Below are positions 1 to 11,961 of a DNA stretch of 64,000 nucleotides, one piece after another. Both the position numbers and the translations under genes were made by a program. Positions within the stretch are counted from its first letter, which is position 1. Each line of letters opens with the position of its first letter. The stretch is from the NCBI GenBank assembly GCA_946807835.1, contig OX327684.1, positions 36,516,501 to 36,580,500 on the forward strand, written 5' to 3'. Under the pieces are notes generated by a model that did not search any database, was not told the DNA's origin, and saw only the letters and a program-made list of their open reading frames with translations. The stretch is from Ailanthus altissimus (taxonomy: Eukaryota > Streptophyta > Magnoliopsida > Sapindales > Simaroubaceae).

Positions 1-635
1 ATTCCCCTGATAATTATTGTGAATGGATTGGTTCATAACAAACCAAACTCTCCAAAGAATAACCAGAAAGAGCTCAAGATTATCATAAGACAATTGATCC
101 ATGCAAGAGATGAAGAAATCCAACGTAGAGGTAAAGTGATTACAAAGAATACCTTGCATGAAGAACAAGCATCCCACACAAATTTTAAAAGCTTGCAAAG
201 CCAAAGGGAATGGATGGAGTTCTCAACCTTAACACCATACTTAGGACAAAATTGGCCAATGAGGACACGATGACGCTAAAGGTTGACATAGGTTGGGATC
301 CAATTATGAGCTGCCTTCCAAATAAAAGATTTTACCTTTTGCAGAATACCCAAGTGCTAAAGAAGCTTCCACCAAGAAGAGACCACTGAAGAACCCGAGC
401 ATCCTGCAACCCCCTTCAAAAAATAGGAAAGCTAGTATCCACTTTTAACCGAGGAATGGCCATGTTTGCCTTCTAATCTTCCAAGAAAAGGATCTCTTGA
501 CAAGCTCAACATTCTATGCACCTGAAGCAATTTTTAACTCAGACATCAAAAGATGGTTAGGGAGTAAATGAGAGAATAAAGGTTTAAAAGAGTATGACAT
601 AAGCAGCCATTGATTATAATAAACTGAAATAGATG
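1..635 (-). mobile_element. LINE (L1-type) 3' part: zinc-binding reverse-transcriptase tail
   Basis: Read on the minus strand, this segment gives broken frames typical of the zf-RVT domain that follows reverse transcriptase in plant LINEs: residues like VKSFIWKAAHNWIPTYVNL near 290-330, then a stretch resembling the Cys/His region and a trailing W..W....N block near 1-60. Stops and frameshifts interrupt it, so it is dead. It continues the LINE at 3,075-8,900, from which it is separated only by the solo LTR at 636-3,069. The element runs off the left edge of the window. Confidence 0.65.
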
Positions 636-3069
636 TGTGAGTGTTAATAAACCTAGGGTGCATGCATATGGGTTTGTGTCTATCATTCAAATTTGCATAC
701 GTATCACATACATATTAGTGCAACGAATGAACAAAAATCTAATTTTCTAATGATAAACACAAATAATTTTTACATATATCTCATAAATATAAATAATGTA
801 GGGATTGAGAATTCATTATATTAACAAGCCTTTGGATTTTCTTCAAATCGGAGAATCGTGTGAAGTGTTCTCGTTCACAATTCTAGTTTCTCAACTCGGT
901 GGGCTTGGGGAAGCTAGAATAGCAACTTGATTCCGGCAATGATTTAACTCTTAAATCCTATGTTTAACTCTTAAGCACTTGGGCTAGTTAGAAAGAAGAG
1001 AAGAAGAAGTTCAACACTTAAAAACTTAAGGTTTCTCCCTCTCTTTCTCTTCTTTTTTTTTTTTGCCGAGTGATTCACCCTTGCAAAATTGCTCTTTTTA
1101 TTAGTTGTTTTATTTTTCCACCAACAAGCAACATATGTCCCATAAACATGGCAACACTTGCCATTTGTCTTTGTTTTTAATTATTTACAATAAACAATCA
1201 ATTAACAAGAACAAGAGAGGATGCACTCAGCCGGCCATATGGAGCTTATTAGAACAAATTGAGTTTGGCAAGCTTTGGTCTAACCATGCATGGTCTTTTT
1301 TTTTTAATCAATATTAAAACAAATCGAAACACATGCTTTTGTTACAATTGTTTACAATAAACAATTGATACGAGCTAACAATATATATGTGTGTGTGGCC
1401 GTGTAAAGCAATGCCAAATGAAGAAATAATTTCTTCATTTGCTTGCAACACACATCCTGGTCCTACCTTACTTACAAACTCATACATGTATGTTTTATTA
1501 TTTTTTTTAATCAATATTAAATACTACAAACATGTGTATTATTGTAATAAATAATACTTGTTTGAATTTAATAAAATAATAATATCATATATTATTATTA
1601 TTATTTTATTTAATAAATAATTTAATGAATAAAATAATTATCTTGCTTGTCCAAAAAGTAAGGTCATTTTAATAATTTTTAAGTCAAACAATGATAGGCC
1701 TATAATATGCCATATGTCAACACTAATTAGTCAACAATTATTGTTAACTAATTGATGTACTTAACTGTTTAAGTTTTAATACGTGTACAGCCCGAGGAAA
1801 ACAGAAGTAAATGTCCGGTCTGTTGGAATTTATTAGATTGAACTATTCAATCCAGTACGTTGCCCCAATGCACAACGGGTATACTTCATATTGTGAAACT
1901 TCCTAGGTCCACACCCGATCTGTCAAACGAAACTGTTCCATGAGTTCGAGATCGATGCCCTACGCACATATCATAGATATTACAAATTAGCGCATTAGAC
2001 CATACAAGTTAAGGTCATTGCATATACGTATAATCCTTTTGCCATTTATATCCTGGAGGAGTGGGGATATAGATCATCACCGTCTAATCCCCACGCACTC
2101 ATCCATGAACTTATCTCTAGACACGTATCTCAATAAACAATATATGCAAACACCTTTGCGATATTGTTTGATTTTGGTATATTGTTTGACCCTGTTGGAA
2201 ACTCTTTTCCCGAGTTTGTTGCTTATGGCAATAAGTCTTTCTGAGATACAATCTCGAAGTATTCGGATATACAACTCAATCATGTGAGCTGACGAATTCC
2301 ATATCTGCGCACATCGAACTCTATAAGCATTGGACCATACCCAACGACACATAGCGGTCAGACTATGAAAGGTCTCTGACATATATAGAACGAAACCATG
2401 GTGGATCACTTACAAGTACACTGTGGCGCTCAGGTTAAAGGACCACGTACACTACTCAACTCGAGATGACCTACTATTGACAGCTCCATGGGATGTCTAT
2501 TGGGGTCCTTGTTGAGTCTGTTCAGTGTTCAGTCTTTACTGAATACCTGTATGCTATACGAACTTCTAGTAAGCCTATGGTCAGCTAAAAACAATCATTT
2601 AGACCATCTAGGTATAGTATACACTGATCTATAAGGAATGATTCCACCAACAAACCCATATCGGTAAATAAGACCAGGAACATCAAATTTGAGAATGAAC
2701 TTGCATAATAATATTTTTTAGCACTATTGCAACTCCTTGCAACTATATTATTACTGATGTACTCTCGAGTCTATGTCTCGTTACAGACAAGGTCCTAACT
2801 CTTAGATACTGCTGACTTTTATAACCTATTAAATCTTAGTAGTGCTAATTATTAGCAATTATAATTTTCAGCGTTACTAACCCTTAGCATTAGTCTAAAC
2901 TCCTTTAGGCCAGATTTAAACTCCTTCAGATTATACAATACATGTAGCATAACAAGCACTGTACTATTTGATTAATGAAATTAGCAATTTAATAAAATAA
3001 ACTGTATACATATTATAAAATAAAATATACATACAACAAATGAATGACACGTAAGTATAAATCTTAATA
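636..3069 (-). mobile_element. Solo LTR (family 1, copy A), TSD AGATG
   Basis: This block is the reverse-orientation homologue of the LTR at 5,417-7,458. Shared landmarks include the segment around 1,840-1,880 (matching 6,590-6,620) and the segment around 860-920 (matching 7,190-7,250). It is flanked by a perfect 5-bp target-site duplication, AGATG, at 631-635 and 3,070-3,074. The low end begins TG. The high end reads TA where CA is expected, a plausible decay of the terminal dinucleotide. No internal retroviral sequence lies next to it, so it is a solo LTR left by LTR-LTR recombination. It interrupts the LINE. The short open frames inside it are not genes. Confidence 0.85.
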
Positions 3070-3074
3070 AGATG

Positions 3075-5416
3075 TACCACTATCAACCCTTCAACGAAGA
3101 TCTTTTATCAATAACTCACGGCCTCAAAGAAAACTTTTTCAAAGAAAAGAGGCAGAAGAATTAGCCTTAGCCTTAATAAAAAAAGAATTATGGAAGTAAA
3201 ATCCCTTCAACACACGATTAACAAAGGCATCAGAGTGTGTAACAATACAACAACCTTGTTTTATAAGCATAGCTTGGTTGAAACATGATAAGTCTTTGAA
3301 ACCTATCAACCTGTCATTCTTGTGTTTACAAAGCGAGGCCTATATACACCAGTGTAGCTTACGATGCTCATCATTACCACCCCACCAAAATCGAGCACAG
3401 AGAGCATGCAATTCATGAATAAGAGACTGAGGGAGTAAAAGAGATTCATAGAATAGGTAGGAATGGATTGAATTACTGCCTTTATAAGAATCTCACGACC
3501 ACTTGTAGAAAATAACTGCCTTTTCTATCCTTTAAGCTTGTTCTAGACCTTATCCTTATAAGAGGGAAAAAGATGTTTCCTGTTCCTCCTACTAAACTTG
3601 GCAGTCCTGAGTATTTTTCATGACAGGGAATCTCTTTAACAGCTAAACATGTTATCAAAGAAGAGTAGGTATTGTTGTTGATGGAAGGGTTAAAATAGAC
3701 TGCCGATTTATTGAAGTTAATTACTTGCCTTGAAGCTGTTGCATACTTATAAAGAATTTCTTTCAAAGTCTAACAATTAGATAGTTATGCCTTAAAGAAA
3801 ATTATATTATCATCTGCAAAAAATAAATGAGAGACAGTTGGGCTATTACGTCTACAGCAAACCCCATGAATCGCCATTCAGAGTTTAGCCTAATGAATTA
3901 AAGTAGATAACCCTTTTACACATATAATAAAAAGATAAGGGGATAAAGGATCATCTTGCCTCAAGCCTCTTAAAGGAACAATAAAACCCTTTAGTTTTCT
4001 ATTTAAAATAATAGAATAAGAGACAAAAGAAACACAGCTCATGATCTTCTTACACTAACTCACCGGGAAACCCATGGTTTTCATCATAGCATCCAGAAAA
4101 ATCTCATTCAACGTGATCATATACCTTAGACATGTCCAATTTTAGAGCCATTATATCATTATTTATGCATTTTCTACGTTTAACTGCATTAGTACATTCA
4201 AAACCAATGATGGCATTGTCAGTGATGAGCCTTCTAAGGATAGAAGTACTCTGCTTTGAAGAAATAACATCATTCAAAACACCACGGAGCCTATTGGCAA
4301 GAGCTTTAGCATTGATCTTATAAATAACATTACAAAGACTAATGGGTCAAAAATTCGAGGGATGCTGAGGAAGATCAATATTAGGAATCAATGAAATGAG
4401 GGTGTGATTAATCCTCCTTGATATCCAAACCCATTGAGAAAACTCAAAGAAGCTTAAGTAACCTTCAAACCCACAATGTCCCAATACTTTTGATAAAATA
4501 AGACAAGCATCCCTTCAATACCCGAGGCACTTTGTAGGATGCATTTGGAAAAAAGCTCAATAAACCTTAGTACAGGTAAAAAGGGCGTCTAAAATATAAT
4601 AATGATTCCTAGATAAGCGGGAAGTAACACAATTTATCACCATGCATAATGCATCGTTGGAAGGTTCTTAAAAAGAAAAAATACACCTGAAATAAGACAA
4701 AAGAATCTGGCTCATAGCATATGGGGTTTCCTGCCAAACACCATAAGAGTCAAAAAGACCAGAGATTATATTTCTTTTTTTTTCCTGCTCGTGGCTTTAT
4801 AATGAAAGAACGTAATATTTCTATCACCAGCTTTAAGCCAGCTTACCCCGAGATCTCTATTTCCAATAAAGCTTATTTTTACACATTAACACCTCCAGCT
4901 GTTTTTTTACTCTCCTGATTTTTCTCCAGAAAGAAGCATCAACGTGTTTATTAAGAGAAGCAAAAATATTTTGCTTCTTTCTAATATCAAGGGAAAACCT
5001 GTGAAAGGAAGACTTATTCCAATCAGGGAGAGACCGACTAATACCATTCAAATTTCTGTAAACCGAATTCAAACTGTCATCAACAAAATTCAAACCATGT
5101 AGAATAATATCACAACAATCCTCCTCGTCAACCCATGCTTCCTTAAACTGAAAGTGACTACCTATATAAAAATAAGACTGAAACAAGCGTTTTATTTCAA
5201 AGGAAATTGGGATTAAGCGATGATCAGAACCCCAAAATTATAAATGTCGAACCACTGCCCACAGAAATAAAGACTGCCAAGCATGATTACAGACAACTCT
5301 ATTCAAACGCTTCTAAATAAAATTATCCTTTATATTGACCGTTACACCAAGTAAAGTGAGGGCCAACAAACCCCAAATCTATAAGTTGGCAATCATCAAG
5401 AGCCTCACGAAAATTA
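3075..5416 (-). mobile_element. LINE (L1-type) middle part: reverse transcriptase remnant
   Basis: The minus strand reads through recognisable L1-type reverse transcriptase blocks in order. There is an endonuclease-RT linker (5,186 down to 4,857, FKEAWVDEEDCCDII then a W..LYWK end). Next come the RT block like DMSKVYDHVE near 4,070-4,130, the catalytic FADD box at 3,809-3,820, and the block INFNKSAVYFNPS with KYSGLPSLVG (3,766 down to 3,482). The FWWGGNDEHRKLHW block follows near 3,370. Frameshifts and stops break it into pieces, so it is a fossil. It is bounded by the two solo LTR insertions. Confidence 0.85.
3809..3820 (-). other. Reverse transcriptase FADD catalytic box (LINE)
   Basis: The minus strand encodes F-A-D-D, the metal-binding motif of LINE reverse transcriptases (usually FADD in plant L1s). 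It sits in the expected position upstream of the INFNKS block. The catalytic motif itself survives although the surrounding frame is broken. Confidence 0.75.
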
Positions 5417-7458
5417 TGTTAGGATCAATGCTTACGTGCCATCCCTGAATGTATATATACTTATGTATTTATACAAGTGTACACTCTTATTAAATCGCTA
5501 ATACCAATTTATATGGTATTATGCATGTAACATTACAAACATTGTAGATCTGAAGGAGTTCAGATCAGATCTAAAGAGTTTAGATAAGAGCTCATAGTTA
5601 GCCATGCTGAGACATATAATTGCTAAACGTTAGCACAGTTAAGCGTTAACTGGTTATAATACTCAGCAAATTCAAGAGTTGGAGCCTTATCTGTAATAGG
5701 ACATAGACCTGAGAATATACTAGTAACTGCATAGTTGCAAGAGTTGCAATCGGGTGCCAGAAAATGCAAGTTGCGTAAGTACATTCTCGAATAATAGTCT
5801 CTGATCTATTTCTGCTGATGCGAGTCTGTTGGCGGATACTTTATATATAGATCAACATATGTCGTACCTATAGGGTATAGACGGTTGTTCCTGACCGACT
5901 GTGAGGTTGGAGCTCGTATTGACATATGGGTATCCAGTTAGGACTGGATATGGGACAAACTCACGAGGGCCTCCGATAAACATCCTATATAAGCCGTCAA
6001 TGAAGGGTCATCTCGAGTTGAGTAGTATACATGGTCCTTTGACCTGAGTGCCACGGTGGGCTTGTAAGTGATCCACCATACTTTGGTTCCACGCATGTCA
6101 CAGACCTTTCATGGCGTAACCACTGGGTGTCGCTGGGTATGGTCCGATGCTTATAGAATCCGGTGCGTACAGATACATGATCCGTTAGCTCTTATAAGGA
6201 GTTCGATATCCACATGCTTCAAGACTGTATCTCAAAAAATCTTGTGGCCACAAGTATCAATCCTGGAAAAGAGTTCTGTCAGGGTCGAACAATATGGTAA
6301 AGGAGTTTGCGCATATTGTTCATTGAGATACAAGTCTGGAGATAGGACATGGATGAGCATATGAGAATTTGACGGTGATAATCTATATCCCCACACATCC
6401 AGGATATCATGACGAAAGGACTATACGTATGCATTGTAACCTCAGCTTGTATGGTTCAACGCGCTGATTCATATATCCGTGATGTGTGCGTGGGGCATAG
6501 CTCACAGACTCATGGAATAGTTCTATTTGATGAATCGGGCATAGGACCTAGGGAGTCCCGTGATATGGAGTGTACTCATTGTGCACTGGGGCAGCGTACC
6601 GAATTAAATTGTTTAATCCAGTAATATTCAGCATTCCCATGGGAATGCGTGTGTGTCTGTATTTAAGTGTTAAATACAACAATTAGTTAATAATTATTAT
6701 TTACTAATTATATTAGGACACGTAGCGTATTGTGGATCCTCAGTTAAGTTTACCCAAGTGTGGGATTTTGTGGAATCCACTAGAGGGTTAACTTAGTAAC
6801 TATTCATGAGGGGTAAAATGATCATGACACATTATGATTATTTAATTGTTAAATAATCATTCTCTCTCTCTCTCCCTTTTATATTATATAATATATATTA
6901 TAATATATTATTATTATTTATATTATATTATATATATAAAGAAAAAGAAAGAGAGAAGAAGCAAGAGATTTGGCCAAACGGCCGAGGGAGGAGAAAAGAA
7001 GAAATGAAGAAATGGAGGGAGAAGAGATGGAAAAAGAAAAGAAAGAAAAAAAAAAGAGAGGAAAAATGAAATTTCCTCTATCTTTTAAATTGGAGCAATT
7101 GTGAATTGTTTCAAATCTCCATTTCTTATCATTTTGGAGAAAAGAATATAAATTCACTCCCGGCAATTTTGGGGATTAAGAGTTAATCACAGGCTGAATA
7201 CAGAGCTGCTATTCTAGCTCACCAAGTTCACCGTGTTGGTGACTAGAACTGCACACGCGTTGGTCTCCATACGGACTCCGAAAAAAATACGTGTATAACA
7301 TTACGCATTTGGTGAGTTCTCTAACCTTATTAATATATTAATGTGATTAATATATTTATTTATTGTATTTATTACAAAATTTATATTTTCGCTGCGTTAG
7401 ACAATAGACACAATTACACATGCATATACCCACATGCCTAAGATTCGACATTGCGACA
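5417..7458 (+). mobile_element. Solo LTR (family 1, copy B), TSD AATTA
   Basis: The block starts TGTTAGGATC and ends CATTGCGACA, the TG...CA ends of an LTR. It is flanked by a perfect 5-bp duplication, AATTA, at 5,412-5,416 and 7,459-7,463. It is 2,042 bp long and has no primer binding site, polypurine tract or coding domain beside it, hence a solo LTR. A GA-rich tract occupies about 6,935-7,065. It is homologous in inverse orientation to copy A, and a truncated relative lies at about 37,940-39,054. It splits the LINE between the endonuclease and the RT parts. Open frames inside it (for example 6,068-6,364) are incidental. Confidence 0.9.
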
Positions 7459-7463
7459 AATTA

Positions 7464-8900
7464 TTCATTAAAGGACCGGATCTCTCTACCCCACCCTCCT
7501 TTTCAGGATAATAAAAAATCTCGTTAAAATCGCCACGGCATAACCAAGGAAGAGAGGACATACCTTGTAAACGGCAAAGTAAATTTCAAGTGTGGCAACG
7601 TTGACTAGAATCAGGGTAGCCATAGAAATTATAATATTTCCAAAACTTATCATCATGGTTATTAACAATAATATCTATATGAAACCGAGAGTAAGAGAGA
7701 AGCTTAACCTCAACCTAAGAGGACTAGAATATAGCCTAACCACTGTTACGACCAAACCTCTCTACTAACTAGTTTCCTAAGAAAACCAAAATGAACTCTA
7801 TAGTTTTCCATTTGAGAGTGAAATGATATTGTCTCCACGAGAAAAACCACATTTAGGCTATGTTTTTGTAGCAACTTTTGCAAGATTTGGAATGACTGGG
7901 ACTTGCCCATACCTTGGATATTCCAACAAAAGAGATTCATAATTATCGGCAGTCCTACACCTCTGCAAGAACCACCGTTAAAGACATATTAAGAACACCA
8001 ATAGAAGTTGTAATGCCATTTCAAAAAGGATTATAAGAGTTTTCCTCATCAGCAAAGTCAAAGTCTAACATTCTTTTACCTATTTTATCCTCACGAGTCC
8101 ATTTGTCTGCCACAACCAAAAAAATAGAGTGAGCATTTTTTCGTTTACCTGACTTAGGAGAAGAAGCTTTTAAGACCAATCGACAAGATAACTTTTTAGA
8201 ATTAACGCTATAGTTATTATGTTGTTTGTGACCTTTATGAGGATTGAGCATCACCTTTGAAATATTTTGACCTTTCTTCGAACTTTTATTTTACGTTGGC
8301 ATTTTCTTAATTTTTATAGAGTTGAAATTAAAGGAATCTTGAAAAATTATATCTTGTAAGGTACCAGTAGATTAATCGAAAACCTGTACCTCCAATGATG
8401 ATTTCAATGAACCACTCAAAGCATCTGGCCATATAGGCAAAACACTTTAAAAAAAAAAAATTGTGCCCTATTATGGATATAATTGATTGAGAAAGTAAAT
8501 GACTACCACGATCAATGCTCGTAACTTTTAAAGGGCAATGCAAGGAATCAATCGGAGACATCAAGGTAAGAGAAGCTTTTCCACTATAACTAATTCTTTG
8601 TTTTGGATTACTAATTTTGATACTTGTGTCTCGCACATTTATTTAGCCATTAGACACGCGAACCCTGTTATCAAACAACAGTTCTTTACCCTTATCAATT
8701 GCTAGTAGTTGATTAGGGACCGGACAGATATTTGCGCCAATATATTCGAATCCAGGCCGACCTTGCATTGATATTTTAAACTTGGATCAAGAAGCCTCCA
8801 ACCAAACGGATGGTAACAAATTCGAGTTACCAAAAATTAAATAAGATAAATTATTTTTTTTAAAAGAGAGATGATAACCCTCTTTTATGTCATCTTCTAT
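7464..8900 (-). mobile_element. LINE (L1-type) 5' part: ORF1 remnant and endonuclease start
   Basis: On the minus strand, a frame at 7,940 down to 7,746 opens with MNLFCWNIQGMGKS and later has VVFLVET. That is the standard start of the plant LINE apurinic endonuclease (WN..G.G, then FL.ET). Upstream (8,860 down to 8,000) lie broken frames consistent with the ORF1/nucleic-acid-binding part: a piece around 8,640-8,800 resembles the segment before its zinc knuckle, and a basic, serine-rich piece lies at 8,254-8,021. The 5' end is not sharply visible, so about 8,900 is an estimate. Confidence 0.65.
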
Positions 8901-10760
8901 GTCTCAGAAAAGCAAAATCCACATCTGAATTCTGACAGGTGCTCAGGTTCTAGGGCTCTTAATACTGTCACTTGGTATAAATTACATTTTGAGGGCGATC
9001 TCCGCCATAAAAGTATAATTTATGCAAAACCCAAAAACAAAAAAAATTGACAGTGTTAATATGCCATTTTATTATAGTAGCCTGTCAGATTATCAGCCAA
9101 TGGGTATTACTTTCAAGACCCATTGCGTTACCAAAGAGAAAAGAATGACGAATGATAATTGGTTGTCACTTGTCATGGTCATGACAAAATGCAATGAAGA
9201 CAAGATGATAAGAGTCCACCCCGCAAGATTTCATCTATTTCCGTTGGGATATTAACACTGCCACCCCTGAGGTTGGTATAAATTATTTTTTAATGATAAT
9301 TTTAATTTTAATTATATTATTACTTCTTTACTTAATTAAAAAAATAAAAATACCCTTACTTTTAAAAGTATTTTAATTAGGAGTGGGCAAATATTAATTT
9401 CACTCGTGGGCCTCGATTCTTCATTTATTGCTAACCAACCACTTCACCTATGAGAGACACTATAAGGGTTGTTAATTGTCACTATAGATCCCTATTGTTT
9501 CTGTTAATATTGTTGGAGAGTCAAGATGGACCAAGTTATTTAATGGAAGGAAAGTTGAAAGTTAAAAAAAAATCCACTCGTGGGCCTCAATTCTTTATTT
9601 ATTGCTAACCTATTAGAGCTAACATAAGGGTTGTTAATTATCACTACAAGTCTTATTGTTTCTGTTATTCCATTGTTATCATTTGTTTCAGACATTAATT
9701 TTTTTTTAAATACATTAATAATTATTATAAAAAAAAAGTGTTTCCCATTAGATTTTGGCCTATAACCCAGCTCATAATAAAAAACACAATCCATTTGATG
9801 TAGCTCACAAAATTAGGCCCTTGAGTGAAGACCCATAAGCTACAAAGGTATATGAATATTTTCGAGCTAGCTTGTAACCCTCATCTTGTTAGAATCGTCC
9901 TCAGTTCATGGATACCCTCTTCGATCTAATCAACCACTATAGTCGTGCAAAAACGTATTAAAATGAACTTGCCACTAAAAAATATATATTTGATATATCT
10001 TTTACAAATACAACTCCAACAATTTCGATATGAAATCTACACAGAAAAAAAAAAGATTAATTTTATTTAGGTAAAATTATAATATAAGAATCTAAGAAGA
10101 AAAAATCTCGATACTTTTTAATCTTAATAAGATTCTACGATTATGTATTGAATTCATGTTGCAACTTTATATATAGGGCTCAAATTGCTAAGTTAAAAGG
10201 AGACAAGAGAGGCATTACACATTACAAACTATAGACTCTAGACTTTTTTGTTTGAGATTTAAAGTTTTCCTCACTCTCAAAGGACTAAAAAATAATTATT
10301 TTTATTATTTGTCATTCTTTTTATTGTTATTCTATTCTTTTCAACTTTTTTTTATTATAACTATATAAGTATCAAAGTGTTATTGTTGAAAAAAAATTTA
10401 GCCTGGTCTAACCCTTTCTTTTATTGCAGAATTATCAACAAGTTCGGTATATTTAAAGCGGACAAGTCCAACTCAATTTCTCTCAAATTTAGTTATTATT
10501 TTTAGGAGAAACAAATTCAATTGATTAATACGAGGGTTGACGAAATTTTCAAAGTCAACAAAAAGTAACTGATATTTACACTTGATAGAATATCTAGGTT
10601 TCAAACAATGCGGTTTCAGGATTTGAGATTTTTAGTTCAACAGTGTGATTAATACTGTTCTTTTTTAAAAAATTATTTATCGACGTTATACCGTATGGTG
10701 TAGAAACTGAGTTGGGTCCTTGCTGATGCTAGTAGCTTGTTATTTGAATACCAAGAGTTG
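8901..10760. other. Intergenic, AT-rich; no gene seen
   Basis: Homopolymer runs and short, low-quality open frames only. The one recognisable structure is the diverged direct duplication listed separately (9,401-9,670). Confidence 0.6.
9401..9670. repeat. Diverged direct duplication of about 100 bp
   Basis: 9,401-9,508 and 9,575-9,670 share the opening CACTCGTGGGCCTC, then a stretch ending in TTATTGCTAACC, and later AAGGGTTGTTAATT and TTGTTTCTGTTA. Small indels separate them. The spacer holds an unrelated AT-rich 65 bp. Confidence 0.7.
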
Positions 10761-10779
10761 CAATCTCATCTGAAGATTA

Positions 10780-11231
10780 ATCATGATTTTATGTCAATCC
10801 TTGCTCGAAATTGGTCTTCACCCAGTTCTTTCAAATTAAATGTCGTATGCATCTATTCAACCAAGCACATCTTTTTACGAAATTAGTACAGTAGTTAAGT
10901 TCGTGATTGTCAGAGGGTTGTTGTCTTAACTTTTTTTTTTAAAAAAAATCTTCTCCGGACATTTTTTCAGTCTAATGCTGAAGCGGTTGCAATGCTTGAA
11001 GAGATTCACTTGTTACTTTCCAATGGTTTTGCTGTGGCACACATTGAATCTGATAGTTTTAGCGTTATTTCAGCTATTGAGAATGAGTTTTCTTCGTTCG
11101 TTGATAAAGTTACTTTTCTAGGAGATTTCAGGAGAATTAGCCGAGTTTGTTGGGTTTCATTGTCAACATATTACTAAAAAGGCTAATACAGTAGCTCATC
11201 TTTTAGCAAAATCTGCTTTGATCGATGACTG
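10780..11231 (+). mobile_element. LINE RNase H domain remnant
   Basis: The plus strand reads WSSPSSFKLNV near 10,810-10,845. It then reads an A..A....LLLSNGFAVAHIESDSFSVISAIE stretch at 10,980-11,080, and after a frameshift FHCQHITKKANTVAHLLAKSA near 11,150-11,220. These match, in order, the start, the central E.D and the R..N..AH.LAK tail of the RNase H domain found at the 3' end of plant LINEs and related pseudogenes. Frameshifts and stops make it non-functional. No RT part is visible upstream. Confidence 0.7.
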
Positions 11232-11961
11232 AGTTGGTCTTATTTATACGAGGAACAAATCAATAGTCAGTTCTCCATTAGGTATAACTTAAGAGCAATC
11301 TTCTAGCTATAAGCACTTCAGTAATTAAGTGTTTCTAAAGGGTGTACTTGAGAATATCCTGAGGTGTATTCAGGAATATTCATTAATAAGATTGACATTT
11401 GCCATTTGACAAATACTAACAATGGAATAACATACGACGTTTCAATAAATCAATAGCTGACTTGGCCATCTCAAGAATGGGGCCATAACCTTATGAGTTT
11501 AGATGTCAAGCAATATTGCTATTTATTTCACATTTGATTTGGTTTCCTAATTTCTATTATAAGTTAATCTGATGCTACAATATATGCACGCACCATAATA
11601 GTTTCACATTCATTACACATAATTTATGCTTTGCGATATCAGACAACTAAGGGCGGACCTGAACGGAAAATTGTTTATAAACTCCGACTGAGAATATTAG
11701 CTGTATTGAAATGATAACAAGTTCTCTACTTGAAAATTAGGCTTGGGGTTATACAAGTCTATTCTGACATCTGACAAGCAGCAGGGTGGAACCCGACTCA
11801 TTTTCTAAACTTAATCTATTAATTTCCAGTTGCCATGAATTTTTGTTCTAGTGATTATGAGCTGAACAGAATTATCAGCGCAGACTAACATAGACAACTC
11901 TTTGCAGGATTAACTATTGATACACTTACAACACAGCACAAATAACCCTTTTAACTCTGAC
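11232..11961. other. 3' flank of the kinase gene; no other feature
   Basis: AT-rich sequence downstream of the kinase stop codon (the gene is on the minus strand). It presumably contains that gene's 3' UTR and polyadenylation region. Nothing else is recognised. Confidence 0.5.

Noticed and set aside
2077..2409. 110-codon minus-strand frame
   Set aside because: It lies wholly inside the solo LTR copy A and has a related frame in copy B at 6,068-6,364 only because the LTRs are homologous. No domain.
8740..8770. tRNA-like TTCGAATCC box
   Set aside because: No matching A box or acceptor stem around it; chance match within the LINE.
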